Shown: positions 8,913-19,292, numbered from the stretch's first letter. The stretch: 64,000 nt of DNA from Melioribacter sp. (GCA_026417975.1 JAOACD010000009.1:124001-188000); one strand, 5' to 3'. The notes: a model not told the origin generated them from the sequence alone. Made by a program: numbers and translations.

Positions 8913-11900
8913 ATGAAAATCAAAAAAGTTTTAATCTTAGGAAGTTCTGCATTAAAAATTGGTGAAGCCGGAGAGTTTGATTATTCCGGTTCACAAGCTA
9001 TAAAAGCATTAAAGCAAGAAGGAATTTATACTGTTCTTATAAATCCGAATATTGCAACTATACAAACATCCGACTACTTAGCAAATAAAGTTTATTTATT
9101 GCCAATAAATACACACTACGTTGAAAAAGTAATTCAAAAAGAAAGGCCTGATGGAATCCTTCTTAGTTTTGGTGGTCAGACAGCATTAAATTGTGGCTTG
9201 GCACTTCACCGTGAAGGAATTCTTGATAAATACAAAGTAAAAGTATTAGGAACTCCTATTGAAGCTATTGAGAATACTGAAGACCGCCAGTTGTTCTGTA
9301 ATAAATTATCAGAGATAAATGTTAAATTCCCACAAAGTAAAGCAGTTACTACTGTTGAAGATGCAGTTCGTTATGCACAAGAGATAGGATTCCCAGTAAT
9401 CATTAGAATTGCTTATGCGCTTGGTGGATTAGGTTCTGGTGTATGCAGAAATAAAACAGAAGTAAAAAAACTTGCAACAAAAGCACTATCATATTCTTCA
9501 CAAATTCTTGTTGAAGAATATCTCGAAGGATGGAAAGAAATTGAGTATGAAGTGGTTCGTGATAAATATGATAATTGCATTACTGTATGTAATATGGAAA
9601 ATATTGATCCGATGGGAATTCATACGGGTGAGAGTATAGTTGTAGCACCAAGCCAAACTCTTACGAATTATGAATATCATTTGCTTAGAGAAGTAGCAAT
9701 AAAAACCATACGTCATATTGGTGTTATTGGAGAGTGTAATATACAATTTGCATTAGATCCAAATACAAGTGACTATCGTGTAATTGAAGTAAATGCTAGA
9801 TTGTCAAGAAGTTCTGCATTAGCATCTAAGGCCACTGGATATCCTCTTGCATTTATAGCGGCTAAACTTGCTCTTGGTTATGGTTTACATGAATTACCCA
9901 ACTCTGTTACAAAAACTACTAAGGCATTTTTTGAGCCTGCTCTTGACTATATAGTTGTTAAGGTGCCCAGATGGGATTTGAAGAAATTTAGGCTTGTCAA
10001 AAGGAATATTGGCTCATCGATGAAATCAGTAGGCGAAGTAATGGCTATAGGTAGAAAGTTTGAAGAAGCTATACAAAAAGCAATGCGTATGCTCGATATA
10101 GGTGTCGAAGGTTTAACAGCAAGTAGAACAAAAATTGAATTTGAAAATCTAGAGGAGGCTTTAAGCCATCCTACAGAAGAAAGAATGTTTGCTGTTGTAC
10201 AGGCTCTTAAAAAAGGCTATTCTGTTGATTGGATACACTCTTTAACTCATATAAATAAATGGTTCCTCTATAAAATTCAAAATATTGTTGAGATTGAAAA
10301 GAAAATTGCTTCTGCTCCTAAGTTAACTAAAGAACTTTTATTAGAGGCAAAACAACATGGATTTTCTGATAGACAGATTGCTAATATTCTTAATAAGGAT
10401 GCTCACGATATTTATTTATTAAGAAGAAGATTTAACATTAGACCGTTCATTCAACATATAGATACACTCGCTGCGGAGTATCCAGCTAAAACAAATTATT
10501 TATATCTTACTTACAATTGTTCTTACCATGATTTTGATTTCAAATTAAAAGATAGCATAATAATTCTTGGTTCTGGTCCTTATAGAATAGGAAGCTCTGT
10601 AGAATTTGATTGGTGCTGTGTAAATACTGTAAAAACATTAAGAGAGTTGAAATATAAAACAGTAATGATAAATTGTAATCCTGAAACTGTAAGTACAGAT
10701 TACGATGAATCGGATGCTCTCTTTTTTGAGGAATTAACAACAGAAACTGTTTGGGAGATTTATGATTTAATTAAAGCAAAAGGTGTAATAGTTTCAATGG
10801 GTGGACAAACTCCAAATAATCTTGCATTGAAACTTCACAATATTGGAGTTAAAATTTTAGGAACATCTCCAGAATCTATTGATACTGCTGAAGATAGAAG
10901 TAAATTTTCTGCACTTCTTGATAAGTTAGGGATTGAACAACCGGAATGGAGTAAATTAAATACTATTAATGACGCTTTACAGTTTGCAAATAAAGTTGGT
11001 TATCCGGTCTTAGTAAGGCCATCTTATGTTTTAAGTGGTGCTGCGATGGCAATAGCAACAGATGACGTAGAACTTACAAGATATTTACAAAAAGCTGTTG
11101 ATGTATCTCCAGAACATCCAGTAGTAATTTCTAAGTTTATAGTTAATGCAAAAGAACTTGAATTTGATGCAGTTGCACAAAATGGTGAAATTATTTGTTC
11201 TGCAATTTCTGAACATATTGAAAATGCAGGTGTCCATTCAGGTGATGCAACTTTAGTTTTACCTGCACAAAGGACTTATCTTGAGACTATGCGTCAGATT
11301 AAGAAATTTTCTGCTGCAATTGCTAAGTCATTAAATATTAACGGACCATTTAATATTCAGTTCCTTGCTAAAGATAATAAAGTGAAAGTAATTGAATGTA
11401 ATTTGCGTGCTTCAAGAAGCTTCCCCTTTGTATCAAAGACCCTTAAAAAGAATTTTATTGAATTAGCTGCAAAAGTAATTGTTGGTAAAAAAGTAGAAAA
11501 GCAAGAGGATCTTACTTTTAATTACGATTACGTTGGTGTTAAAGCTCCTGAGTTTTCATTTACTAGACTTGAAGGTGCTGATCCAACTACAGGTGTTGAA
11601 ATGGCATCAACAGGCGAGGTAGCATGTTTAGGAGATGACTTTGATGAAGCGTTTTTGAAGGCATTAACAGCAGTGGGGTATAAGTTCCCAATTAAATCAA
11701 TTTTAATTTCTTCTGGTTCGATTGAGTCGAAATCCGAACTCCTTGAATCTACAAGACAGTTGCTAAAATGTGGAGTGAAGTTTTATGCTACTCCTGGTAC
11801 TGCTAAATTTATGGAGGCAAATGGTATTCCTGTAGAAACACTTGATTGGCCCCTTAATGGAAAATCTCCTAATGCTGTTGATTATATTAAAGCTAGGAAA

Positions 11901-12092
11901 ATTGACTTGGTAATAAATATCCCTAAAAACTACCAAGAAGAAGAGTTAACTAACGATTATATTATCAGAAGAACTGCTGTCGACTTTAAAATTCCACTTA
12001 TTACTAATAGACAACTAGCTATGCGTCTTGCAGAAGCTCTTGTTAACAAAAATCCTCTTGAGCTTCAAGCTAAAAGTTGGGATGAATATTAA
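8913..12092 (+). CDS. carB: carbamoyl-phosphate synthase large subunit
   Basis: CarB makes carbamoyl phosphate from bicarbonate, two ATP and ammonia supplied by CarA. The 1059-residue protein is full length (E. coli 1073). It carries the two tandem ATP-grasp halves: the first from residue 1 to about 400, opening with ILGSSALKIGEAGEFDYSGSQA, and the second from about 545, opening with ILGSGPYRIGSSVEFDW. An oligomerisation domain lies between them, and a C-terminal MGS-like allosteric domain starts near 930. Both halves keep the Glu and Asn ligands (IEVNARLSRSSALASKATGYP and IECNLRASRSFPFVSKTL). AAGGAG lies 6 bases before the ATG. Confidence 0.98.
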   Translation: MKIKKVLILGSSALKIGEAGEFDYSGSQAIKALKQEGIYTVLINPNIATIQTSDYLANKVYLLPINTHYVEKVIQKERPDGILLSFGGQTALNCGLALHREGILDKYKVKVLGTPIEAIENTEDRQLFCNKLSEINVKFPQSKAVTTVEDAVRYAQEIGFPVIIRIAYALGGLGSGVCRNKTEVKKLATKALSYSSQILVEEYLEGWKEIEYEVVRDKYDNCITVCNMENIDPMGIHTGESIVVAPSQTLTNYEYHLLREVAIKTIRHIGVIGECNIQFALDPNTSDYRVIEVNARLSRSSALASKATGYPLAFIAAKLALGYGLHELPNSVTKTTKAFFEPALDYIVVKVPRWDLKKFRLVKRNIGSSMKSVGEVMAIGRKFEEAIQKAMRMLDIGVEGLTASRTKIEFENLEEALSHPTEERMFAVVQALKKGYSVDWIHSLTHINKWFLYKIQNIVEIEKKIASAPKLTKELLLEAKQHGFSDRQIANILNKDAHDIYLLRRRFNIRPFIQHIDTLAAEYPAKTNYLYLTYNCSYHDFDFKLKDSIIILGSGPYRIGSSVEFDWCCVNTVKTLRELKYKTVMINCNPETVSTDYDESDALFFEELTTETVWEIYDLIKAKGVIVSMGGQTPNNLALKLHNIGVKILGTSPESIDTAEDRSKFSALLDKLGIEQPEWSKLNTINDALQFANKVGYPVLVRPSYVLSGAAMAIATDDVELTRYLQKAVDVSPEHPVVISKFIVNAKELEFDAVAQNGEIICSAISEHIENAGVHSGDATLVLPAQRTYLETMRQIKKFSAAIAKSLNINGPFNIQFLAKDNKVKVIECNLRASRSFPFVSKTLKKNFIELAAKVIVGKKVEKQEDLTFNYDYVGVKAPEFSFTRLEGADPTTGVEMASTGEVACLGDDFDEAFLKALTAVGYKFPIKSILISSGSIESKSELLESTRQLLKCGVKFYATPGTAKFMEANGIPVETLDWPLNGKSPNAVDYIKARKIDLVINIPKNYQEEELTNDYIIRRTAVDFKIPLITNRQLAMRLAEALVNKNPLELQAKSWDEY

Positions 12093-12277
12093 TTTGTTTT
12101 TGTCACTCTTATCCATCAAATAATTTTTCTAAAGTAAGTTCTATCTCTTTTTTTCTATTTTTTAGCACCATTCTCTTTTATTCCCACCTTATTTTTTAAA
12201 GTAATTTATTGTATTTTAATTAGAATAGAATCCCAAATGCTCTTTTTAATATTAAAAGTAAAGTTTGAGGGTAATAA

Positions 12278-15268
12278 ATGAAAACAAAAATTAATTCCGA
12301 AGCGAGTATTAATAAGAAACTATTTGAAAAACTATTTGCAACCCACCCTCTCCCAGTCTTAGTTTGCGAAAGAAAATCTTTATTGATTTTAAATGCCAAT
12401 CAAACTACTGTAAGAAAATATGGATATGGCAAAAATAAACTCCTGAAAATGAGGTTAACTGAACTTTATCCTCCCAAGAACCTGGATGTATTAAGGAAGA
12501 AAAATAAGATTAATGGGATTCATCAACATAAGACAATATCTGGTAAAGTTATTGATGTTGAGATTACATCAAGTAAAGTAAATTACGAAGGAAAAGAATC
12601 AATTCTTTTAATTTTTCATGATGTAACAGAACAAAACAAATTAAAGAATAAGCTAATAGAATCGGAAGCTGAATTAAGAACAACATTATACAGTATTGGT
12701 GATGGAGTAATTACAACAAATGATAAAGGGAAAATCCTTTTTATGAATCCAGTAGCAGAGAGATTAACAGGATGGAAAGAGAAAGAAGCTAAAGGATTAA
12801 AACTCGATAAAGTTTTTAATGTTGTAAATGAAAGTACACACAAAAAAGTTGAAAATCCTGTCAAACGAGTATTGCGCGAAGGTGTTGTAGTTGGTTTAGC
12901 TAACCACACTGTACTTATTTCTAAAGATGGAAAAGAAAGGCCTATTATAGATTGCGGAGCACCAATTAAAGATAAAAAGGGGAATATAAAAGGAGTGATA
13001 CTTGTATTTAGAGACCAGACAAAAGAGAGAGAAGCTCAAAGAAAAATTGAAGAAGCAAAAATATTTTCAGAAAGTATTATTGCTACACTCCGCGAACCTT
13101 TTGTTGTTCTTAACTCGAAGATGGAAGTAATTTCTGCTAATAATTCATTCTATTCCACTTTTAAAACTACTCCAAAACAAACTATAGGAAAGCTTCTATA
13201 TAAACTTGGTAATAAACAATGGGATATTCCTAAACTAAGAGAACTGTTAGAGAGTATTATACCACGAAATACATCATTCGAAAATTTTGAAGTAGAGCAA
13301 GAGTTCCCAGCCATAGGAAAAAGAACTATGCTACTTAATGCAAGAAAAATATATAAAGAAACTAACAAAACTGAAATGATTTTACTTGCTTTTGAAGATA
13401 TAACAGAAAGAAAAAAAGCAGAAGAAGAATTAAAACAAATTTTAGAAATGTATTATACTCTCATTGAATCTACGGATGATTCTATTTATATGGTTGATAA
13501 AAATTGCAATTATCTTCACATGAACAAAAAATATCTATCTAGACTTGGAAGAAAATTAGAAGATGTTATAGGTAAATCTTATGGAGAATTTCATACTGCT
13601 GATGGAACAAAAGATTTTCAAGAAAAGGTAAGTAAAGTTTGTAATACAGGAACTTCTATAATTTATGAATATAAAAGTTTTAGAGATGGAAGATATTTCA
13701 TAAGAACATTAAGTCCTGTAAAAGATTCTATAACAAATGAAACAATAGCTGTTACAATTATTTCTAAAGACATAACCCAACAAAAAGAAGTAGAGAGGGC
13801 TTTAAGAGAGAGCGAAGAAAAATTTAGAAAATTAGCAGAGTCAACTCATACAGCAATTTTTATGTATAAAGGTTCTAATTTCATCTATGCTAATAAAGCT
13901 ACAATAGAACTTTTGGGATATTCTGAAGAAGAACTTTTGAATATGAATTTTTGGGATGTAGTTCATCCGGATTATAAGGAGTTGATAAAAGAAAGAGGTT
14001 TAGCAAGACAAAAAGGGAAACCAGTATTGTCGAGTTATGATTTTAAAGTTATAACTAAAACAGGAGAAGAAAAATGGGTTACTTTTACTTCTACTTTAAT
14101 TGATTATAAAGGCGAGGCAATTGCACTTGGGACAGCATTCGATATAACAGAAAGAAAGATTGCTGAAGAAAAACTAAAGGAAAGCGAAGAACGCTTTAGA
14201 AATATATATGAAAGTCTTACAATTGGAGTTTATAGAACAACGCCTGATGGAAAGCTTTTAATGGCCAATCCAACTTTTTTAAATATGCTTGGCTACGAAT
14301 CGTTAGAAGAAGCACAATCAAAAATTATTATGGATGAGGTTTATGTAGAAAAAGGTACAAGAGACTTATTTCTAAAAATTATCTTGGAAGAAGGCTATAT
14401 ATATGGTTTCGAACAAAAGTGGAAAAGAGCAGATGGAAAAATTATTTATATAAGAGAAAATGCAAGAGCATATAAAGATAAAAATGGTAACATTTCTTAC
14501 TTTGAAGGTACAGCTGAGGATATAACTACAAAGAAATTAGGAGAAGAAGAATTACTTAAAGCAAAAGAAAAAGCTGAGCAAGCAGATAGACTTAAGACAT
14601 ATTTTCTTGCGCAAATGTCTCATGAAATTAGAACTCCGCTTAATGTAATTGTTAGTTTTAATAATTTAATCAAGGAAGAAATTAAAGATAAAATTTCTCC
14701 TGAGTTGGAAGATAGTTTTAATAGCGTTGAACTTGCTACAAGAAGAATAATTAAAACAATTGATATGATACTCAATATGTCAGCTTTACAGTCTGGTACA
14801 TATGAAACCTTTTTTAAATTGATTAACATCAAAGATGATGTTTTTATTCCCTTAGAAAATGAATTTAAAATAATTGCACAAAATAAATCATTAGACTTTG
14901 TAATTACCTACAATGCTTCGGATTTACAGATTTATGCGGATGAATATAGTGTAAAACAATTATTTTCAAATTTAATTGATAACGCAATAAAATATACAAG
15001 TAAAGGATGTGTAGAGATTATAGTTAGTAGAAACGAAATGAATAAGTTAACTGTTGAAGTAAAAGATACCGGCATAGGAATTAGCGAAGAATTTCTGCCT
15101 AAGCTTTTCCAGCCTTTTACACAAGAGGACCAAGGATATACAAGAAGGTTTGAAGGAAGTGGCTTGGGTCTTGCATTAGTAAAAAAATATTGCGAAATAA
15201 ATAATGCTCAAATTTCCGTAGAAAGCACAAAAGGAGTAGGTACAACTTTTACTGTGATTTTTAATTAG
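12278..15268 (+). CDS. multi-PAS sensor histidine kinase
   Basis: The 996-residue protein has no membrane segment or signal peptide, so it should sense in the cytoplasm. I count six PAS domains, at roughly 15-120, 130-250, 262-375, 388-505, 512-630 and 640-755, most ending in the PAC-type F.DITERK pattern. The third contains FPAIGKRTMLLNARKI, typical of PAS domains near CheR-type proteins. A HisKA domain follows with phosphoacceptor H782 in SHEIRTPLN, then a HATPase_c domain with N box NLIDNAIKYT, G1 DTGIGI and G2 GSGLGLALVKKY. There is no receiver domain in the protein; the next gene encodes a lone receiver and is its likely partner. The signal is unknown. Confidence 0.93.
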   Translation: MKTKINSEASINKKLFEKLFATHPLPVLVCERKSLLILNANQTTVRKYGYGKNKLLKMRLTELYPPKNLDVLRKKNKINGIHQHKTISGKVIDVEITSSKVNYEGKESILLIFHDVTEQNKLKNKLIESEAELRTTLYSIGDGVITTNDKGKILFMNPVAERLTGWKEKEAKGLKLDKVFNVVNESTHKKVENPVKRVLREGVVVGLANHTVLISKDGKERPIIDCGAPIKDKKGNIKGVILVFRDQTKEREAQRKIEEAKIFSESIIATLREPFVVLNSKMEVISANNSFYSTFKTTPKQTIGKLLYKLGNKQWDIPKLRELLESIIPRNTSFENFEVEQEFPAIGKRTMLLNARKIYKETNKTEMILLAFEDITERKKAEEELKQILEMYYTLIESTDDSIYMVDKNCNYLHMNKKYLSRLGRKLEDVIGKSYGEFHTADGTKDFQEKVSKVCNTGTSIIYEYKSFRDGRYFIRTLSPVKDSITNETIAVTIISKDITQQKEVERALRESEEKFRKLAESTHTAIFMYKGSNFIYANKATIELLGYSEEELLNMNFWDVVHPDYKELIKERGLARQKGKPVLSSYDFKVITKTGEEKWVTFTSTLIDYKGEAIALGTAFDITERKIAEEKLKESEERFRNIYESLTIGVYRTTPDGKLLMANPTFLNMLGYESLEEAQSKIIMDEVYVEKGTRDLFLKIILEEGYIYGFEQKWKRADGKIIYIRENARAYKDKNGNISYFEGTAEDITTKKLGEEELLKAKEKAEQADRLKTYFLAQMSHEIRTPLNVIVSFNNLIKEEIKDKISPELEDSFNSVELATRRIIKTIDMILNMSALQSGTYETFFKLINIKDDVFIPLENEFKIIAQNKSLDFVITYNASDLQIYADEYSVKQLFSNLIDNAIKYTSKGCVEIIVSRNEMNKLTVEVKDTGIGISEEFLPKLFQPFTQEDQGYTRRFEGSGLGLALVKKYCEINNAQISVESTKGVGTTFTVIFN

Positions 15269-15387
15269 AAATTAAATATCAAAACATTTTACATATAAAT
15301 GTTGGTTTCTCTTTATATGTTTGTATGAATTATTTATTTTAGTCTAGTAATTTTTCGTGCAATTAAAATATGTAAGGAATTAATATT

Positions 15388-15798
15388 ATGTCTGAAGTCA
15401 ATGAAAAATCAAAACCTAAATTACTTATTGTAGAAGATGATTTTGAAAATCAAAAATTTTTGCAGCTTTTTCTTAAACGCAAATTTGAAGTAGATGTTTG
15501 CGATTCTGCAGAAACTTTCTATGAAAAAATGAAAGAAAAAAAATTTGATATAATTTTAATGGATATATCACTTAGAGGTAAAAAAGATGGTTTGCAACTA
15601 ACGAGAGAACTAAGGCAATCTGAAGAAACTAAAAATATTCCTATTGTAGGGTTATCTGCGCATGCATTTCAAAGAGATAAAGATAATGCTTATAATGCAG
15701 GTGTAGATTTATTTATAACAAAGCCAGTACAGAACAATGTTCTTATGGAATCTTTAATTAGAACTTATGAAAGCAAAACAGGTAAGAAAATAGAATAA
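15388..15798 (+). CDS. single-domain response regulator (CheY-like receiver)
   Basis: A 136-residue receiver domain with nothing attached. It shows the acidic pocket (VEDD near residues 14-17), the phosphoacceptor D59 in ILMDISLRG, the conserved Ser of GLSAHA and the Lys of ITKPVQ. There is no DNA-binding or enzymatic output, so it would act by protein contact or as a phosphorelay intermediate. It lies 119 bases after the six-PAS kinase, and pairing with that kinase is inferred from position. TAAGGA precedes the ATG. A TATGTTTG element at 15316-15323 could be the -7 box of its own promoter, but I find no matching upstream box. Confidence 0.9.
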   Translation: MSEVNEKSKPKLLIVEDDFENQKFLQLFLKRKFEVDVCDSAETFYEKMKEKKFDIILMDISLRGKKDGLQLTRELRQSEETKNIPIVGLSAHAFQRDKDNAYNAGVDLFITKPVQNNVLMESLIRTYESKTGKKIE

Positions 15799-15845
15799 TT
15801 TTTTAATATTCTAATTTAACTAAAATCCAGCCGAACAAACTTCAT

Positions 15846-15876
15846 TTTCTAAGTTTTTTTAGTTAGAAATTTTTTT
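15846..15876 (+). terminator. weak rho-independent terminator after the response regulator
   Basis: TTTCTAA (15846-15852) pairs with TTAGAAA (15863-15869) around a 10-base T-rich loop and is followed by seven T residues. It lies in the short convergent gap between the response regulator and the GH13 gene. The stem is short and almost all A-T, so the call is tentative. Confidence 0.35.
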
Positions 15877-15881
15877 ATAAA

Positions 15882-17348
15882 CTAATAAAAAAATATGTGA
15901 GAGCTATAAGGTTTTAGTTCAATATATAAACCTGTATAGTAAACTTCTTCGGAAGAACGAAAATAAGTTTGTTCATTCAAAACATCTTTTATTTCAAAAA
16001 CTTCTGGATAATTTCTTGTATCTAGTTTTATTCTACATGAAGATGTTATGTCAGAGTAATTAATTACAACTAAGCAATTTTGAAGTTTATAATTTAATTG
16101 CCATGCTAATAAATTTTGATTAGTATTATTTTCTATCCAAGATGGTAAGGTTTGAATAAGTTTCCAACTACCATGCTTAAATATTTCAGATTTTACAATG
16201 TTTAGTAATTTGTTATAGAACTCTTTTATATCTGTTTGTATTTGTTCTTTTGGTTCCCTGCCTAATTGAATTGGAAGCTTTATTTTTTTTCCTTCAAATT
16301 GTCCATCAAAATAAAGATGCATACCTGGTATAGTACTTATAATAACAGCAGCAGCTTTTGATTTTTCTTTACCCAAGGATGTTAATGCTCTTTCTTCATC
16401 GTGATTTTCAATAAATCGAACTAATTTTTTTTGATATTCTAAATCTGATTGTAGATGTTCATAAATATCTGTAGCTGGGCTTAATTTAAGTTTATCGAGC
16501 AAAGTCTTATCGTATGTATAATCAAAACCAAGTTGCTGTAAATAGGATTCTAAATTCCAATAAACTTCTGCTATAAACACAAAATCACTTCTTTCTTTTT
16601 TGGTAGCAGTTATTATCTCCTCCCAAAATTCATTTGTGGCATCAATATTACTTTTTTGAATAACTCCTGCCCATGTATTTTGAAATACATTATTTAATGC
16701 CAGCATTGCCATGTCACATCTTACGCCATCACAGTATTTTATAAGATTTCTTAAAACTTTTTTAAAATATTCTCTTGTAGATTTGCTAAAAAAATTAACC
16801 TGAACTGTGTCTTGCCAAGCTGGAAAAAATGGGTCTCTTCCATGAGCAAAATACTTTTCTTGATCTTCAAAAGGCCTATAAAAAGTATTTGAATCTTTTT
16901 GATAGATGTTTTTATCTACGCTTAAAAACATTTCAGGACTTTGTTCAATTAATTTGCTGTGTGCACTGAAATGATTAGGAATTAAATCAAGTATTAATTT
17001 AATTCCTTTTTTATTCAAGACAGATTTCAAGTTAAAGAGCATTTCAAAATTCCCAATTTCAGGGTTAACTTCATAGTCATCTATTGAATATGGAGAACCT
17101 ATTACGTCTTCTTTAGTCCAATCCTTTAATGCTTTGCTATAACTTTGTATTAAATAATCCTCAAAACAGTATTGCTCGATAGTAGATTTGCATGTATTCC
17201 ATATTCCCATTAGCCAAATGTACTCAAAACCATTTTTTGCAAAATAGTCCCAGATTTCTTCTGGTATATCCGAAAGTTTGCTTTCGTTGGAAAATCTCTT
17301 TAAAAAAACTCTTGTGTTAATTTCATATAGTAATGAACTTGTAGGCAT
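15882..17348 (-). CDS. glycoside hydrolase family 13 (alpha-amylase type) enzyme
   Basis: The 488-residue protein has the four GH13 conserved regions in order: DLIPNH at 121-126, GVRCDMAM with nucleophile D212, FIAEVYW with acid/base E261, and ENHDEER with D317. The catalytic triad is therefore intact. There is no signal peptide, so it probably acts in the cytoplasm on alpha-glucans, perhaps together with glgC-dependent glycogen metabolism, although glgC is 16 kb away. The exact activity (amylase, glucanotransferase or other) cannot be read from the sequence. It starts 6 bases after the dnaG stop codon and is probably transcribed with it. Confidence 0.85.
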   Translation of the reverse strand: MPTSSLLYEINTRVFLKRFSNESKLSDIPEEIWDYFAKNGFEYIWLMGIWNTCKSTIEQYCFEDYLIQSYSKALKDWTKEDVIGSPYSIDDYEVNPEIGNFEMLFNLKSVLNKKGIKLILDLIPNHFSAHSKLIEQSPEMFLSVDKNIYQKDSNTFYRPFEDQEKYFAHGRDPFFPAWQDTVQVNFFSKSTREYFKKVLRNLIKYCDGVRCDMAMLALNNVFQNTWAGVIQKSNIDATNEFWEEIITATKKERSDFVFIAEVYWNLESYLQQLGFDYTYDKTLLDKLKLSPATDIYEHLQSDLEYQKKLVRFIENHDEERALTSLGKEKSKAAAVIISTIPGMHLYFDGQFEGKKIKLPIQLGREPKEQIQTDIKEFYNKLLNIVKSEIFKHGSWKLIQTLPSWIENNTNQNLLAWQLNYKLQNCLVVINYSDITSSCRIKLDTRNYPEVFEIKDVLNEQTYFRSSEEVYYTGLYIELKPYSSHIFFY

Positions 17349-17354
17349 ATTTAA

Positions 17355-19223
17355 TTAAACCGATTTTGTGAATTTTTTAAGTAGCAACTTTTTTTCTTCT
17401 AAAAGTTCTTTGTTCTTTTGCAATAATTCTATTTGTAAATGTTCGTCTTTAGTATTACCTATTATTTCGTTGTTTATTCTAATTTGCTCTTCGATTTGAT
17501 GTACTAAAAATTTTATTACAGTTTCTCTAGCATAATCAATCGTATCTCTTTCAATTTTTCCGTTGAGTGAATATTCATTCCATTTATAGCTTATAGGGTT
17601 ATCATCAAGTGTAAGTTTATAAATAAAATCTTTTAGTTGCGGTTCGTTTATTTTCTCAATCAAATATGCTGGAGAAATTTTTTTGTCATTAAAACCTTGT
17701 ATAACAATCTCTACTAACAATTTTGTTTTAGGGTTAGAAAAATTTTCGGTGCTTATATTTTCGAGTATTAATTCTACAATTTCTTCGTTGCCGCTATAGA
17801 GTAATCTAATAAGTTCTTTTTCATGTAAATTTATTTCTTTTACAAAATCAATTGAAGTAAGAGATTCTATTAATTTAGGAGCTTTTTTAGATGTTTGGAT
17901 AGTAGACAAGTTATTTTTTTGTTGGTATGAATTTAAAAAGTTATTGAGCTCGGTTTCAATTAGCTTTTCTCTCAAATTGAATTTTTTTGATATAGATTTA
18001 ATATATAAACTGCGTTTAAGTTCATCATTAACTAATGCTAAAGTTTTGACTAGTTCCCTAATTGTTTCTGCTGCTTTAACAGGGTCTTCGAATTTCCCTT
18101 CTGCTTCGAATTGTGATGTTTGGTATTCAAGAAAATTTTTTGCGGATGATATTAGTTCTTCAAATTTTTCTTTTCCAAATTTATTAACGAAGGAATCTGG
18201 GTCTTCATTTTCTGGTAAAGATACAACTTTTATATCAAAATCCTGCTTTAATAATAGTTCGATACTTCTAATAGATGCTTTTTGTCCTGCTGGATCTGCA
18301 TCAAAGATAACCACAATGTTTTTTGTAAATCTAGATAAGAGTTGTACTTGTTCTTCTGTAAGTGAAGTTCCAGAAGAAGCTACTACATTTTTTATTCCTG
18401 CTTGATATAATGAAATCAAATCTAAATAGCCTTCGACAAGAATAGCGCGGTCTAATTTTCGGATTTCTTCTTTTGCGTGAAATAAACCGAAAAGAGATTT
18501 TCTTTTTGAATAAATGGGAGATTCAGGCGAATTCAAATATTTTGCTGTTGTATTGCTATCGTGAAGTATTCTTCCGCCAAAAGCAATAACTCTTCCATTA
18601 GGTGAAAAAATCGGAAAAATTATCCTGTCTCTGAACTTATCATAATATTCACCTTTTTCATTAATATCAATTAAACCAAGAAGCTTGGCCTTTTGTAAAT
18701 TAATTTTATTTTCCTCTGCTGCTCTTAGAAAATTGTACCATCCTGATGGAGCATATCCAATCCCAAAAATTCTCTGAGTTTGTTGTTTGATATTTCTCTT
18801 TTTAAGGTATTGGCGAGCATCTTCGGCTTCATGACTTTTTTGTAGTACATCTACAAAAAACCTTGCTGCAAAGACATTAATTTCATAAAGTTCTTCTAAC
18901 TCACTTTGATATTCAGAAACTTCTCCCTTTACGTACTGAATTTTTATTCCTAAATGATTAGCTATTTCTTCGACTGCTTCAATGAACGAAATATTTTTAT
19001 ACTCCATCAAAAATTTAAATACATTGCCTCCAGCACCGCAACCAAAACAGTGGTAAATTTGTTTATCACTACTTACAATGAATGAAGGCGTTTTTTCCTG
19101 ATGAAAAGGGCATAGGCCAACAAAATTTTTGCCTCTTTTGCGTAAATGAACATATCCAGAGATTATATCAACAATGTCTACTGAACTTCTTATTTCCTCA
19201 ATCTTGTCTTCGGGTATTCTCAA
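17355..19223 (-). CDS. dnaG: DNA primase DnaG
   Basis: DnaG makes the RNA primers for replication. The 622-residue protein has the CHC2 zinc-binding domain (C38, H41, C59, C62; 'CPFHQEKTPSF' and 'HCFGCGAGG'), the catalytic core with RNAP-basic motif region, and a TOPRIM domain with ILVEGYLDLISL and VVIFDADPAGQKAS, whose Glu and Asp residues bind metal. A long helical C-terminal region from about 420 would contact DnaB. Length and order are normal. A promoter candidate lies at 19260-19292. The downstream GH13 gene appears to be a passenger in the same transcript. Confidence 0.97.
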   Translation of the reverse strand: MRIPEDKIEEIRSSVDIVDIISGYVHLRKRGKNFVGLCPFHQEKTPSFIVSSDKQIYHCFGCGAGGNVFKFLMEYKNISFIEAVEEIANHLGIKIQYVKGEVSEYQSELEELYEINVFAARFFVDVLQKSHEAEDARQYLKKRNIKQQTQRIFGIGYAPSGWYNFLRAAEENKINLQKAKLLGLIDINEKGEYYDKFRDRIIFPIFSPNGRVIAFGGRILHDSNTTAKYLNSPESPIYSKRKSLFGLFHAKEEIRKLDRAILVEGYLDLISLYQAGIKNVVASSGTSLTEEQVQLLSRFTKNIVVIFDADPAGQKASIRSIELLLKQDFDIKVVSLPENEDPDSFVNKFGKEKFEELISSAKNFLEYQTSQFEAEGKFEDPVKAAETIRELVKTLALVNDELKRSLYIKSISKKFNLREKLIETELNNFLNSYQQKNNLSTIQTSKKAPKLIESLTSIDFVKEINLHEKELIRLLYSGNEEIVELILENISTENFSNPKTKLLVEIVIQGFNDKKISPAYLIEKINEPQLKDFIYKLTLDDNPISYKWNEYSLNGKIERDTIDYARETVIKFLVHQIEEQIRINNEIIGNTKDEHLQIELLQKNKELLEEKKLLLKKFTKSV

Positions 19224-19259
19224 TTATTTTATTCCTCAATAATAGTTAGAAATATAAAT

Positions 19260-19292
19260 CAAACATAATTTGTTTTATAAGTAGAAGGCAAG
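19260..19292 (-). promoter_or_regulatory. Bacteroidota-type promoter of dnaG
   Basis: Read on the minus strand, CTTG (19292-19289), a 21-base spacer and TATGTTTG (19267-19260) match TTG/TAnnTTTG. The predicted start near 19254 gives a leader of about 30 bases before the dnaG ATG. Match by eye only. Confidence 0.5.

Noticed and set aside
12100-12140. TTTG, 18-base gap, TAATTTTT as promoter of the kinase gene
   Set aside because: One mismatch and about 140 bases from the start codon in very AT-rich DNA; not distinguishable from chance.
15291-15320. ACATATAAA/TTTATATGT hairpin after the kinase gene
   Set aside because: All A-T stem with a 12-base loop and no T-tract; too weak to call a terminator.
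17944-18405. 153-codon plus-strand open frame opposite dnaG
   Set aside because: It is a low-complexity Ser-rich translation of the antisense of dnaG, with no family resemblance and no ribosome-binding site.
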